From positions 1 to 36,620 of the forward strand of contig CAAEDN010000106.1 of the NCBI GenBank assembly GCA_900754615.1: a stretch of 36,620 nucleotides of DNA, written 5' to 3'. A program made the translations under genes and the position numbers. The first letter of the stretch is position 1. Every line of letters begins with the position of its first letter. Origin of the DNA: an uncultured Holdemanella sp. (GTDB lineage: Bacteria; Bacillota_I; Bacilli_A; Erysipelotrichales; Erysipelotrichaceae). Positions 8,389-16,331 of this stretch are shown one piece after another. The notes below the pieces were generated by a model. The model was not told where the DNA came from, ran no database searches, and saw nothing but the letters and a program-made list of their open reading frames with translations.

Positions 8389-9140
8389 TTTCTCACCACC
8401 TTATACACAATCCATAATACGAAAGGAAACAATATAAAACATACTTCTCTAACAGAATACGATTTTCTTACTTTCGCTTGATTTTTAGGATAGACCCTTT
8501 TCGCCTTTACAACCAGTCGTTTTGTGTTGATTCCATATGGTGTACAAGTTACTAAACTTAAAAGATCTTTATCCTTTTCAATCTGTAATTTCAAGATTTC
8601 TTCCGGTTCTACCACATAACTATCCATCACTTCATAGGCTAATTTCTTTTTGCAGGCATGCACATAAATAAGATCCTTCTTCTTCAATTCATCTAAACGC
8701 GTAAACAACTTTGCGCTTGGAAGACCTCGATGTCCCGTTAAAATACAATGCGTATTTTTTCCTCCAACGGGAAGACTTGAAAAATCAAAGTGCCCAATTC
8801 CTATATTTAAGACTTCATCACTTGTTCCATGATAAATCGCCAGATCCACATCGATCACAGGAATTTGAATCGTTGCCATGACTTGGGAAGATGTATAATC
8901 CAATACATCCTCATAAGGCTCTCTTTCTTTTCCTAAATATACGTTTTGATTGTAGCTTCTTGCCTTTTCAAGTTCTTTATGCAGTCTTTCTTCACTTGTA
9001 TGATCTTCTTCCTTATAAAAGCTAGAAATTACATTCTGCATATTCTTTTGAGCATATCCATTTAAAATCACGGGTAATAGACAAATCAAAAAGCCAAGAA
9101 AGAACAAAAAGCTATTCTTCCTTTTTCTTCTTGCATACAT
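8385..9140 (-). CDS. Class C (pilus-polymerising) sortase
   Basis: 251 residues. It joins pilin subunits by transpeptidation on the outer face of the membrane. Layout: a basic N-terminus, a first membrane helix (about 11-27), the sortase beta barrel, and a C-terminal membrane helix (about 232-247), the class C topology. Catalytic residues are His137 (LTGHRG), Cys199 (VTCTPYG) and Arg208 (NTKRL). The lid that plugs the active site in class C enzymes normally carries a DP-aromatic motif; here the matching place reads EPY (74-76). The gene overlaps the backbone pilin by 29 bases and the minor pilin by four, so all are translationally coupled. Confidence 0.95.
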   Translation of the reverse strand: MYARRKRKNSFLFFLGFLICLLPVILNGYAQKNMQNVISSFYKEEDHTSEERLHKELEKARSYNQNVYLGKEREPYEDVLDYTSSQVMATIQIPVIDVDLAIYHGTSDEVLNIGIGHFDFSSLPVGGKNTHCILTGHRGLPSAKLFTRLDELKKKDLIYVHACKKKLAYEVMDSYVVEPEEILKLQIEKDKDLLSLVTCTPYGINTKRLVVKAKRVYPKNQAKVRKSYSVREVCFILFPFVLWIVYKVVRK

Positions 9141-10683
9141 ATACCATGATTCCAGCTCCTGTGATTACACATGCCAACGTCCCAAATGAACCGGTTACCG
9201 GCATTTTTGATCCTGTCTGATTAATTACCTTTAATGCGACACTCGCATCGGATAGACTTGTATTTAAAGTTGTTGAATGACTTGAAGCTTCTAATTTAAT
9301 TAAACCTTCTCCATTTGAAGTATAGTTATTACGGTTTTCAACAAATGTAGGTTTAATCTGAATTTCAATTGCTTCATTCAACAAACGATATCCATCGGGT
9401 GCTTTGATTTCCTTCAAATAATATGTTCCTTGATCCAAACCATTGATTATAAAGGTTCCCGTGCTATCGGATACAATATCAACATCTTGACTATCCGAAA
9501 TGACATATCCATTCACCGTCTTTTTTACCTTTACTTGATCTTTCAGACTTTGATCTCGATATAGTTTAAATGTAGCCCCACTTAATTTGACATCTTTTTC
9601 ATTTGTCTTTAAACCATCCACCTTATATGTGTAGCACACAACCGTATCCCATGGTGTATTTCCTTTTGAATTGCTTTGCGGATCATTCGAAAAATTTAAT
9701 CGTACCTTATTCTCATATCCTTGATTTGAAGTTTTTCGAGCTGCCTTTTCATTTATATACGCATCGTATGTCAATACGATTGGATCATCCTTATGAATAT
9801 TATAGGTACTCTTTAAATTATTAAATGTAATTGTAAACCCCTTTGATGTTGTAGAAAAACTATATTCTTTCTTATCTAAAATTTTATCTTTGACTTTTAC
9901 TTGAATCGTGGATTCATTGTAGGACAAAGCTGGATCTATTTCATCTTCGAACTGAAAGAAATACCCATTGTATCCACTCATATCGGGTACTCTAGTTTCA
10001 TATTTAAATTGAAAGATCTGATTGATTTCAAAATCACCAATATCATTCCATCCTACTTCATTATCATCTTCATGCACCTTTTTAATGATACTTGGATAGT
10101 CTGATTTTAACTGAAGTGTTGCCGTAGGAATAGCTGTATCTACCATTGTTAGTGAGCTAGCTCCATGTGTATTTGTTACATCGGTCACCTCATCAATTAA
10201 GTAGAAACCATAACCTAACTTATCTAAAGTAATATTCCCTTTTGCATCACAGGATGTTACATGCACAACATTAGCGTCTAAAGTAGAAATCGCATTTTGA
10301 ATCAGATCAATAAATTTTCGATATTCACTTTGATTTCCATCGTGATTCAATGACATCATGTAATCTACAACGTTCTGATCCTCTACATTCTTATTTAGCT
10401 TTGAAGACACGAGTTCCTTTATCTTCGATGCATATGCCTCATTTAAAGTATAGTGAAAGGATGTATCATCTGCGGATTTATTCACATTAAACAGTTTATA
10501 AACGCGAAAGGATTTACCTATCATCGATTGATTCGTATTTGCCTGCAAAACAATGCTAGCTCTTCCCTCATCAAAGTTTGCGATTCCCTCAACCGCTTCT
10601 ATACTCTTATCGGCAGCATGTATTGGTGTTGTTAATAGGGACAACATCAATAGCCCTGTATAAATTATATTTCTTTTATTCAT
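9112..10683 (-). CDS. Backbone (major) pilin, SpaH/EbpB-like, isopeptide-forming
   Basis: 523 residues. Signal peptide 1-23 (ending IHAA). N-terminal D1 domain to about 190, then a fimbrial isopeptide D2 domain starting near YPSIIKKVHED (196-206) with the family hallmark YETRVPDMSGY and Asn325 in YENKVRLNFSND. A CnaB-type D3 domain carries the E-box YYLKEIKAPDGYRL (Glu425), the residue that helps close the internal Lys-Asn bond. Sorting signal MPVTG at 494-498, hydrophobic span and KKKKEE tail. The linking lysine is probably Lys201 or Lys202, but the classical YPK pilin motif is not exact. It overlaps the upstream adhesin by ATGA. Confidence 0.92.
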   Translation of the reverse strand: MNKRNIIYTGLLMLSLLTTPIHAADKSIEAVEGIANFDEGRASIVLQANTNQSMIGKSFRVYKLFNVNKSADDTSFHYTLNEAYASKIKELVSSKLNKNVEDQNVVDYMMSLNHDGNQSEYRKFIDLIQNAISTLDANVVHVTSCDAKGNITLDKLGYGFYLIDEVTDVTNTHGASSLTMVDTAIPTATLQLKSDYPSIIKKVHEDDNEVGWNDIGDFEINQIFQFKYETRVPDMSGYNGYFFQFEDEIDPALSYNESTIQVKVKDKILDKKEYSFSTTSKGFTITFNNLKSTYNIHKDDPIVLTYDAYINEKAARKTSNQGYENKVRLNFSNDPQSNSKGNTPWDTVVCYTYKVDGLKTNEKDVKLSGATFKLYRDQSLKDQVKVKKTVNGYVISDSQDVDIVSDSTGTFIINGLDQGTYYLKEIKAPDGYRLLNEAIEIQIKPTFVENRNNYTSNGEGLIKLEASSHSTTLNTSLSDASVALKVINQTGSKMPVTGSFGTLACVITGAGIMVYVCKKKKEE

Positions 10684-12932
10684 TCCTTTATTCTCCTTTT
10701 TATTGCGATATACATAATTGTCACTCCTAAAAGTGTCATCATTAAAGTTTGATTAGAACCTGTATGTGGCAGTTTCGTCATTTTTTGATTCACAAACTCA
10801 AGTTCAATGGTTCCATCAACATATAAGTCGTCGACTTTTGTATGATTGATATAAACATCATACTGTCCATTTACAGGTACAAAATCCGTATTTAAACAAT
10901 ACACTTCATTGTTTTTTTGATAGCCTGAAGGAGCTTTGACTTCTTTGATATAGTAGGTCTCTTTATTTTTTAAATTTTCAAAACGCACGACTCCATCCAC
11001 TGTTGTTTCTTGTTGGATACATTCCTTACACGCTTCATCTTTAAACAATCCAAACACAGCTCCATCTAATAGTTCATGAGCCCCATTTTTCTTTATGATT
11101 TTTAAAGCAAATGGCTTTACTTTATTCTCTACACGAATCTGTGAATCCACATAAGATATTGAACCATCTTCTAGCACAGTAAATTCAATAGGCGACATCT
11201 CTAGGCTGTATCCATCCATTGTTTTAAATTCATGAAGAATGTGTTTCCCTTTCGCTAAGCCGACAAATTCAATTTCTCCCTTTTCATTTGTCTTTTCCTG
11301 AATAGGAAATGGTAAATTTTCTATCGTATGCTTAAAAATAACACCCGGTAAACCAATATCGGTCCCTTCCTGTACTTTTTTAAGTTTGATTCGATTCACC
11401 TTGTCCGATACAGAAAATGTTTTAAATACATTGATATGCGCAGATTGACTACTTTCACGATCTAATTTTTGTACATAAACTTTTGTATCTAACAAATAGC
11501 CTTGGGGTGCTTTTTTCTCTTGGACAGTGATCGTTCCTAATGGAAGACAAACCTTGCCATCTTGATCTGTATAGAAGGCATCTCCACTCACTTTAAATGT
11601 GTCATTCATTAGAATTGCGCCTGTTTTATCTGTCTTTAAAACCCATGTACGCAATGGCTTTTGATTTTTTGTTGCAGGGTCTACATCATATAAACCACCA
11701 TAGAACTTAAATTCATATTGCGCATCTTTTAAACTTGCCGTTCCTTGCGGTTTATTACCTGTATCTACATCGGTTTTCTTTAAAACAAGATCGACAAGAT
11801 TTACTTGAGGCATATCTTTTACCTGTAATACAACCGTCTGATTTTCTTTGGCTACTAAATTATAAACTGTCTTATCTAATGTATATCCATAAGGAGCTAC
11901 CAATTCTTTTACATAATATGTTGCAGGTGTTAGATCCGATATGACATTGGAATTTCCTTTTTCATCAATAATAAATTCATCGATTTTCTCTTTGCACGCC
12001 TCATCTGTATACAAACCATATTTAGCTCCTTTTAATGTATAGATCGAATTATTTTGAATCAAAGAATCTAACTGACTTGTTTTTTTCACTTGAGCTAAAC
12101 CTTTAGGTGCATATTCACCATATGCTAGTTTTTGAATCGGACTTATTACACCTTGCCAGTTTTTTCTAGTTCCCTCAAGATCTACCATATAAGCTAGATA
12201 GTTCTTGGGTTCCGGCTTAGAAGTGATTTCATTCCATAAACCACTGACCGTTGTTTTCCAATGATATCCATTCAGTGCTTCTTTACTGATGCAAGTTCCA
12301 CTAAATGCATTGGATACCAGCTCATCCGTTAAAACAATGGCACCACTTTCACCATAGCGCGATGTTAAGATATCGCCAGGCCCTTTATAACCATAATATA
12401 AACTTTTCTTTAGATTAACATTATCGACTGTATATGGATTTGAAATCGTATCTCCTACATTTGGAGATGCATTCAAGCCTTGTGCACAGAACGCAAAATT
12501 TGAATTTGAAAGCTCCCAAATACCATTCGCAATACCGTAGCCATTCGCATCTTCAAAACGATGATGACTCAAATTCACAACACTGTTCGATCGAGGCAAG
12601 TTATATAAGCGAGGACTACTATATCCTGCACTATAACGATCTAAAATCATAAGCCCATCATTGATCAAATAAGCATCTGCATATTGTTCATAGAAAGATT
12701 CATCTAGAAAATAGTGTTCATCACAATAATCAATCAGACCAAATTTTTCAGCCTTACTTTTTCGTAATGAAATAAATTCATCACTATTGATATTTCCTTT
12801 CTTATACTCCTGCATCATCTCCTTTTCTGATTCAGACAATCCATTGATAGACACTTCTTGAGCTTGAATCATAGTTAAAGTAAGAAGAAATACCATAAGA
12901 ATACTCATACATATATAAATCTTCTTTTTCAT
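10680..12932 (-). CDS. Pilus tip adhesin with thioester-like domain and CnaB repeats
   Basis: 750 residues. Signal peptide 1-24. An N-terminal region (about 95-275) resembles Gram-positive thioester domains: FAFCAQG with Cys149, LKKSLYYGYKGPG, and candidate partner glutamines at 260 and 267. Such domains form a Cys-Gln thioester that can bond covalently to host targets. Several CnaB/SpaA-type Ig domains follow, each with an E-box: YYVKELVAPYGY, ITVQEKKAPQGY, HILHEFKTMDGY and YYIKEVKAPSGY. Sorting signal LPHTG at 721-725, hydrophobic span, RRIKE tail. It is the first gene of the operon with a strong AGGAGGTGA site, as tip subunits often are. The thioester call is inference from motifs. Confidence 0.88.
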   Translation of the reverse strand: MKKKIYICMSILMVFLLTLTMIQAQEVSINGLSESEKEMMQEYKKGNINSDEFISLRKSKAEKFGLIDYCDEHYFLDESFYEQYADAYLINDGLMILDRYSAGYSSPRLYNLPRSNSVVNLSHHRFEDANGYGIANGIWELSNSNFAFCAQGLNASPNVGDTISNPYTVDNVNLKKSLYYGYKGPGDILTSRYGESGAIVLTDELVSNAFSGTCISKEALNGYHWKTTVSGLWNEITSKPEPKNYLAYMVDLEGTRKNWQGVISPIQKLAYGEYAPKGLAQVKKTSQLDSLIQNNSIYTLKGAKYGLYTDEACKEKIDEFIIDEKGNSNVISDLTPATYYVKELVAPYGYTLDKTVYNLVAKENQTVVLQVKDMPQVNLVDLVLKKTDVDTGNKPQGTASLKDAQYEFKFYGGLYDVDPATKNQKPLRTWVLKTDKTGAILMNDTFKVSGDAFYTDQDGKVCLPLGTITVQEKKAPQGYLLDTKVYVQKLDRESSQSAHINVFKTFSVSDKVNRIKLKKVQEGTDIGLPGVIFKHTIENLPFPIQEKTNEKGEIEFVGLAKGKHILHEFKTMDGYSLEMSPIEFTVLEDGSISYVDSQIRVENKVKPFALKIIKKNGAHELLDGAVFGLFKDEACKECIQQETTVDGVVRFENLKNKETYYIKEVKAPSGYQKNNEVYCLNTDFVPVNGQYDVYINHTKVDDLYVDGTIELEFVNQKMTKLPHTGSNQTLMMTLLGVTIMYIAIKRRIKE

Positions 12933-12969
12933 TCTTTCACCTCCTGCTTATATACTCTTTTCTTCTCAC

Positions 12970-12998
12970 TTATAATTTTGACAATCCAATGTGAAAAA
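12970..12998 (-). promoter_or_regulatory. Candidate promoter of the pilus operon
   Basis: Minus-strand TTTTCA (12993-12998) and TATAAG (12970-12975), spacing 17. The match is only fair; other start sites in this AT-rich 115-base stretch cannot be excluded. No operator palindrome or homopolymer phase-variation tract is evident. Confidence 0.35.
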
Positions 12999-13048
12999 GA
13001 CATTAACTCCAGCAAATTCTTGTCTATTGCACCTATCTAATCTAAAAC

Positions 13049-13083
13049 GAAAAAAAACAAGTGTTTTAGATAAAAAACACTTG
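13049..13083 (-). terminator. Minus-strand hairpin-plus-T terminator upstream of the pilus operon
   Basis: A perfect ten-pair stem (CAAGTGTTTT 13058-13067 / AAAACACTTG 13074-13083, loop of six) is followed on the minus strand by eight T residues. No minus-strand gene ends here, so it likely blocks read-through from ftsZ into the pilus operon; attenuation is an alternative. Its outer end overlaps the -35 of the tRNA promoter. Confidence 0.75.
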
Positions 13084-13109
13084 CCAATAAGAATTCAATA
13101 GTGTATTAT
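13081..13109 (+). promoter_or_regulatory. Promoter of tRNA-Gln
   Basis: TTGCCA (13081-13086) and TATTAT (13104-13109) with exactly 17 bases between. The expected start is about six bases before the mature tRNA, so the 5' leader is very short. Confidence 0.8.
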
Positions 13110-13121
13110 AAATAGGCACAT

Positions 13122-13197
13122 TGGGGTATAGCCAAGCGGTAAGGCATCAGACTCTGAATCTGACATTTCCTTGGTTCGAATCCAAGTACCCCAGCCA
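13122..13197 (+). tRNA. tRNA-Gln (anticodon CUG), CCA encoded
   Basis: A cloverleaf can be folded by eye: acceptor TGGGGTA/TACCCCA fully paired, D arm GCC...GGC, anticodon stem TCAGA/TCTGA around the loop CTCTGAA (anticodon CTG, reads CAG), T arm CTTGG-TTCGAAT-CCAAG, discriminator G and an encoded CCA (13195-13197). The acceptor and D arm match other bacterial tRNA-Gln. It has its own promoter and terminator and stands alone between ftsZ and the pilus operon. Confidence 0.97.
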
Positions 13198-13206
13198 TGC
13201 CTATTG

Positions 13207-13233
13207 CAGAGGAGTAATCCTCTGTTTTTTTTT
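13207..13233 (+). terminator. Rho-independent terminator of tRNA-Gln
   Basis: CAGAGGA and TCCTCTG pair perfectly (seven pairs, loop GTAA, 13207-13224) and are followed by nine T residues, ten bases past the CCA end. Confidence 0.93.
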
Positions 13234-13243
13234 GCAAAAACAT

Positions 13244-13270
13244 AAAAAAAGAGCAAGCATTAGCTTACTC
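13244..13270 (-). terminator. Rho-independent terminator of ftsZ
   Basis: Minus-strand GAGTAAGC / GCTTGCTC (eight pairs with one wobble, loop TAAT, 13251-13270) followed by seven T residues, ten bases after the ftsZ stop. Confidence 0.92.
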
Positions 13271-13280
13271 AATTTATTCA

Positions 13281-14390
13281 TTAGCGGTTGAAGAAGAAAT
13301 TAGGAATTTGTTCATCATCACTTGTATTATTTTCAACACTTGTTACAACACCTGTATTGACTGGTGATTGAATTTTAGGTTCTGTGAACAAAGCATCATT
13401 AGCAACTTGTTTTACAACTGATTCATTACGTCTTTTACGTTGTTTTTCTTTTGGTTCTTCAAATCCAGTTGCGATAACTGTTACGATAATAGCATCACCT
13501 AATTGTTCATTAATAGCGATACCGAAAATGCAGTCAACATCTCCACCAGCTGCATCCTGAATAACAGCTACAGCGTTTTGTGCATCAAATAATGATACTT
13601 TATCGCCACCTGTAATATTTACGATAGCTGATTTAGCACCTGCAATCTGTGCTTCCAATAATGGTGATTGAATTGCTTTTTCTGCTGCAGAAATAGCTTT
13701 GTCTTCTCCTTCTGCCATACCAATACCGATTAAAGCACGTCCTTGGTTTTGCATAACGCTACGAACGTCCGCAAAGTCTAAGTTTACTAATGCTGGAACA
13801 GCAATTAAATCAGAAATAGTCTGAACACCTTGACGTAATACATTATCCGCAGCTTGGAAAGCTTCTTCGATTGGCTTACGTCCAATTACATCTAATAAGT
13901 TGTCATTTGATACGATAATCAATGAATCAACATATTTTTTCAATTCTTCAATGCCATCTTTTGCATTATTTGCACGACGACGACCTTCAAAAGTGAATGG
14001 ACGAGTCACAACAGCTACAGTCAAAGCTCCTTCTTCTTTAGAGATTTTAGCAATTAATGGAGCCGCACCAGTACCTGTTCCACCACCCATACCAGCAGTG
14101 ATAAATACCATGTCACTTCCTTTTACAGATTCGCGAATTTCAGCTTCACTTTCTTCAGCAGCTTTACGTCCATATTCTGGATTTCCACCAGCACCTAGAC
14201 CTTTTGTTGTTTCTTTACCTAATACGATTTTATTATCGCAAGGAGAATTTTTCATTACTTGTACATCTGTGTTGCAGATATAGAAATCTACACCTTTAAC
14301 ACCATCAGCAACCATTCGGTTTACAGCGTTGGAACCACCGCCACCAACACCAAATACTTTAATATTCGCTACTTGATTAAATTCAGTCAT
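13281..14390 (-). CDS. ftsZ: Cell division protein FtsZ
   Basis: Tubulin-like GTPase that forms the division ring. The ATG at 14390 is chosen: AGAGGA lies nine bases upstream and the protein begins MTEFNQVANIKVFG; a longer reading from 14420 would overlap ftsA and has no site. The 369 residues include the nucleotide loop GGGGSNAVNRM, the tubulin signature GGGTGTGAAP, the T7-loop segment NLDFADVRSVM and a short variable linker rich in Lys, Asn and Val. The C-terminal peptide reads IPNFFFNR, close to the usual DIPxFLRxR contact for FtsA and other partners. It follows ftsA closely as a two-gene unit. Confidence 0.97.
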   Translation of the reverse strand: MTEFNQVANIKVFGVGGGGSNAVNRMVADGVKGVDFYICNTDVQVMKNSPCDNKIVLGKETTKGLGAGGNPEYGRKAAEESEAEIRESVKGSDMVFITAGMGGGTGTGAAPLIAKISKEEGALTVAVVTRPFTFEGRRRANNAKDGIEELKKYVDSLIIVSNDNLLDVIGRKPIEEAFQAADNVLRQGVQTISDLIAVPALVNLDFADVRSVMQNQGRALIGIGMAEGEDKAISAAEKAIQSPLLEAQIAGAKSAIVNITGGDKVSLFDAQNAVAVIQDAAGGDVDCIFGIAINEQLGDAIIVTVIATGFEEPKEKQRKRRNESVVKQVANDALFTEPKIQSPVNTGVVTSVENNTSDDEQIPNFFFNR

Positions 14391-14409
14391 ATAATATCTT
14401 CCTCTCTTT

Positions 14410-15669
14410 TTATTCTTCATCAGCTAAAATAGCATTCTTTAATTTCTTTGTGAATCCACCCTCACCGCTGTGAGCTTTTTGGTTGATTGAATCAATACTT
14501 GCCTCTAATTCATTGTTATTAGCACTAATACGATCATCATGGTGAATACGGTTGATATCCTGCCAAGCATAAGCCATACCTAAGCCACAAACAAATGCAC
14601 CATCTCTTGCACCAATTGCCTGCTCTTGATAAATCATTGCACTCGCATTGAAAGATTTATCTAAGTCTTTCAATACTGGAATATTACTTCCCTGTCCTGT
14701 AATGACATATCTTGATTTCCCTTGGCGAACAATTGGCAAACAAGCATCATTGACAGTCTGAATCCATTGACGGATACGAGGCAAACAAGCCTTAGCCAAT
14801 TCATTTGCAGTAATTTCAACACGCATATCTTCTCTTTGTTCAATATAAACAATCACATCACTGTTTTCATCTTCTTGACCTGAGAAAATATTTTGTAACA
14901 ATCTGTAACATACATCATCACTCAACTTATATTTTCTTTGGATTTCTTCAATAAACCATAAATATCCATATTCCAAAGTTGTACAAGTCATTAATCGTCC
15001 TGTACTAAATAAAGCTAAAGTTGAATGATTTTGTTCTAAATCAATTTGAATTGTTACTCTTTCTGTACTCTGCGCTAAAGCCGCTGTTTCCTGACCAATC
15101 GCAAAAGAATCTAGACAAAGATCTAAGATTTCAAGATTTGCCTGTTCGACACAACGCGCATAAGTATAGATTGTTTCTTTATCCGCATACAATAAATCAA
15201 CATCCATAATGAAATCTTCACATTCCTGATTTAATGGAAGTTTTTGACTCACTGCACCATTGACTTCATAAATCACCTTATTCGCATTAACAAATTCTAC
15301 ATCATCATTCAATCGTTTTTGAATGGCATTTTTATAGCCTTGTTGAATATGGAACAAACGAATATTCTTTGTACCATCTTCAATCTGCACGCGTACCTTT
15401 TGTGAACTACGCATTACATTTACACTAGGAACAGCTAACAATACTCGTTCAATTCGGTATCCTAAAGCTGCCTGTGCATTCGTTATAGCTTGACGAATGG
15501 CTGTAACAATAGCACTTTCATCGACAATCTTTTGTTTTTTATCTACACCTGAACAAGGCACTCTTTCTGTTCTTAAAACGTTGTAACGAGCTTCAAATAT
15601 CTCTAAAACGATAAGACGAATCTCTTGATCAGCAATTTCGATAGCCGCATAAACTCTTTTCTTACTCAT
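14410..15669 (-). CDS. ftsA: Cell division protein FtsA
   Basis: Actin-like protein that tethers FtsZ to the membrane. 419 residues. The start AAIEIADQEIRLIVLE matches the first phosphate-binding strand of the actin fold; a GQGSNIP segment near residue 320 corresponds to the second nucleotide motif. The C-terminus GGFTKKLKNAILADEE can form the amphipathic membrane-binding helix. The sequence is more divergent than FtsA of Bacillus, so the call rests partly on position directly upstream of ftsZ (20 bases between them). The ATG has an AAAGGAGA site. Confidence 0.9.
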   Translation of the reverse strand: MSKKRVYAAIEIADQEIRLIVLEIFEARYNVLRTERVPCSGVDKKQKIVDESAIVTAIRQAITNAQAALGYRIERVLLAVPSVNVMRSSQKVRVQIEDGTKNIRLFHIQQGYKNAIQKRLNDDVEFVNANKVIYEVNGAVSQKLPLNQECEDFIMDVDLLYADKETIYTYARCVEQANLEILDLCLDSFAIGQETAALAQSTERVTIQIDLEQNHSTLALFSTGRLMTCTTLEYGYLWFIEEIQRKYKLSDDVCYRLLQNIFSGQEDENSDVIVYIEQREDMRVEITANELAKACLPRIRQWIQTVNDACLPIVRQGKSRYVITGQGSNIPVLKDLDKSFNASAMIYQEQAIGARDGAFVCGLGMAYAWQDINRIHHDDRISANNNELEASIDSINQKAHSGEGGFTKKLKNAILADEE

Positions 15670-15752
15670 TCGACGTCTCCTTTTACATACTACTAAACAA
15701 TAATACCATAATTCAAATAAAAATAGAAGGTAGTCTTTTAAATTCGACTATG

Positions 15753-15779
15753 AAAAAAAGGATAGCATATATGCCATCC
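15753..15779 (-). terminator. Terminator after the membrane-protein gene
   Basis: Minus-strand GGATGGCAT / ATGCTATCC stem (one wobble, 15760-15779) followed by seven T residues (15753-15759). It ends the permease-M18-membrane protein stretch and separates it from ftsA. Confidence 0.88.
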
Positions 15780-15782
15780 CGT

Positions 15783-16331
15783 TTATTTAATATCTAGTTT
15801 TTCAAATGCTTTTTCCTGAAATCTTTTCTTACACAAATAATAATTCACAATTAGAATCACCAAGGAAAAATCGACTTGTACAGGAAATGCAATTTTAAAT
15901 AAAATACATAGAATCAAAGATAAAACATCTAGATAAATAAAGTCACGAACAAGGTCATAACGTTTCAAAGTTTTGTATTTTGTTCTCACATTTACAAATG
16001 CAAATACAAATGCAGCACAGCCAATGATCGCATCAATGCTGAAATTAACCACAAACTTCTGAAATAAAACAGCCTTCAAAAAGAACAAAGTCAATGTAAC
16101 ACTCATCACAAGCATCATGTTACAAATCTTAAGTTTTTCATCATCACGCACAACCATTTTTTCCGCATGCTTTTTAAAGGAAGAACTCTTAGAAAATTGG
16201 CGATACAAACGATCTACCTTTTTATCGAAATCATCTTCTTTTTTATTCTGAATGATCTCAATCATCAATTCCTTTTTTGCATCAATCAAGTCCGATTTTT
16301 CAATCCTTTGGATGATTACTTCTCTAGACAT
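15783..16331 (-). CDS. Four-helix membrane protein, unknown function
   Basis: 182 residues, not recognised. A charged, helical cytosolic N-terminal region (1-68, many Lys/Asp/Glu) is followed by four predicted membrane helices at about 70-88, 96-115, 130-148 and 152-167, then a basic tail. No catalytic motif. The start overlaps the last 16 bases of the M18 aminopeptidase gene, so it is probably translated by coupling; there is only a weak ribosome binding site. Confidence 0.7.
   Translation of the reverse strand: MSREVIIQRIEKSDLIDAKKELMIEIIQNKKEDDFDKKVDRLYRQFSKSSSFKKHAEKMVVRDDEKLKICNMMLVMSVTLTLFFLKAVLFQKFVVNFSIDAIIGCAAFVFAFVNVRTKYKTLKRYDLVRDFIYLDVLSLILCILFKIAFPVQVDFSLVILIVNYYLCKKRFQEKAFEKLDIK

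Noticed and set aside
7500..13200. Pilus operon as a mobile island inserted at tRNA-Gln
   Set aside because: No integrase, no transposase and no repeat of the tRNA 3' end was seen near 7500; base composition looks like the neighbours.
13900..14283. 127-residue plus-strand frame within ftsZ
   Set aside because: Antisense to well-conserved FtsZ GTPase motifs, with a Pro/Ser/Ala-rich composition and no binding site.
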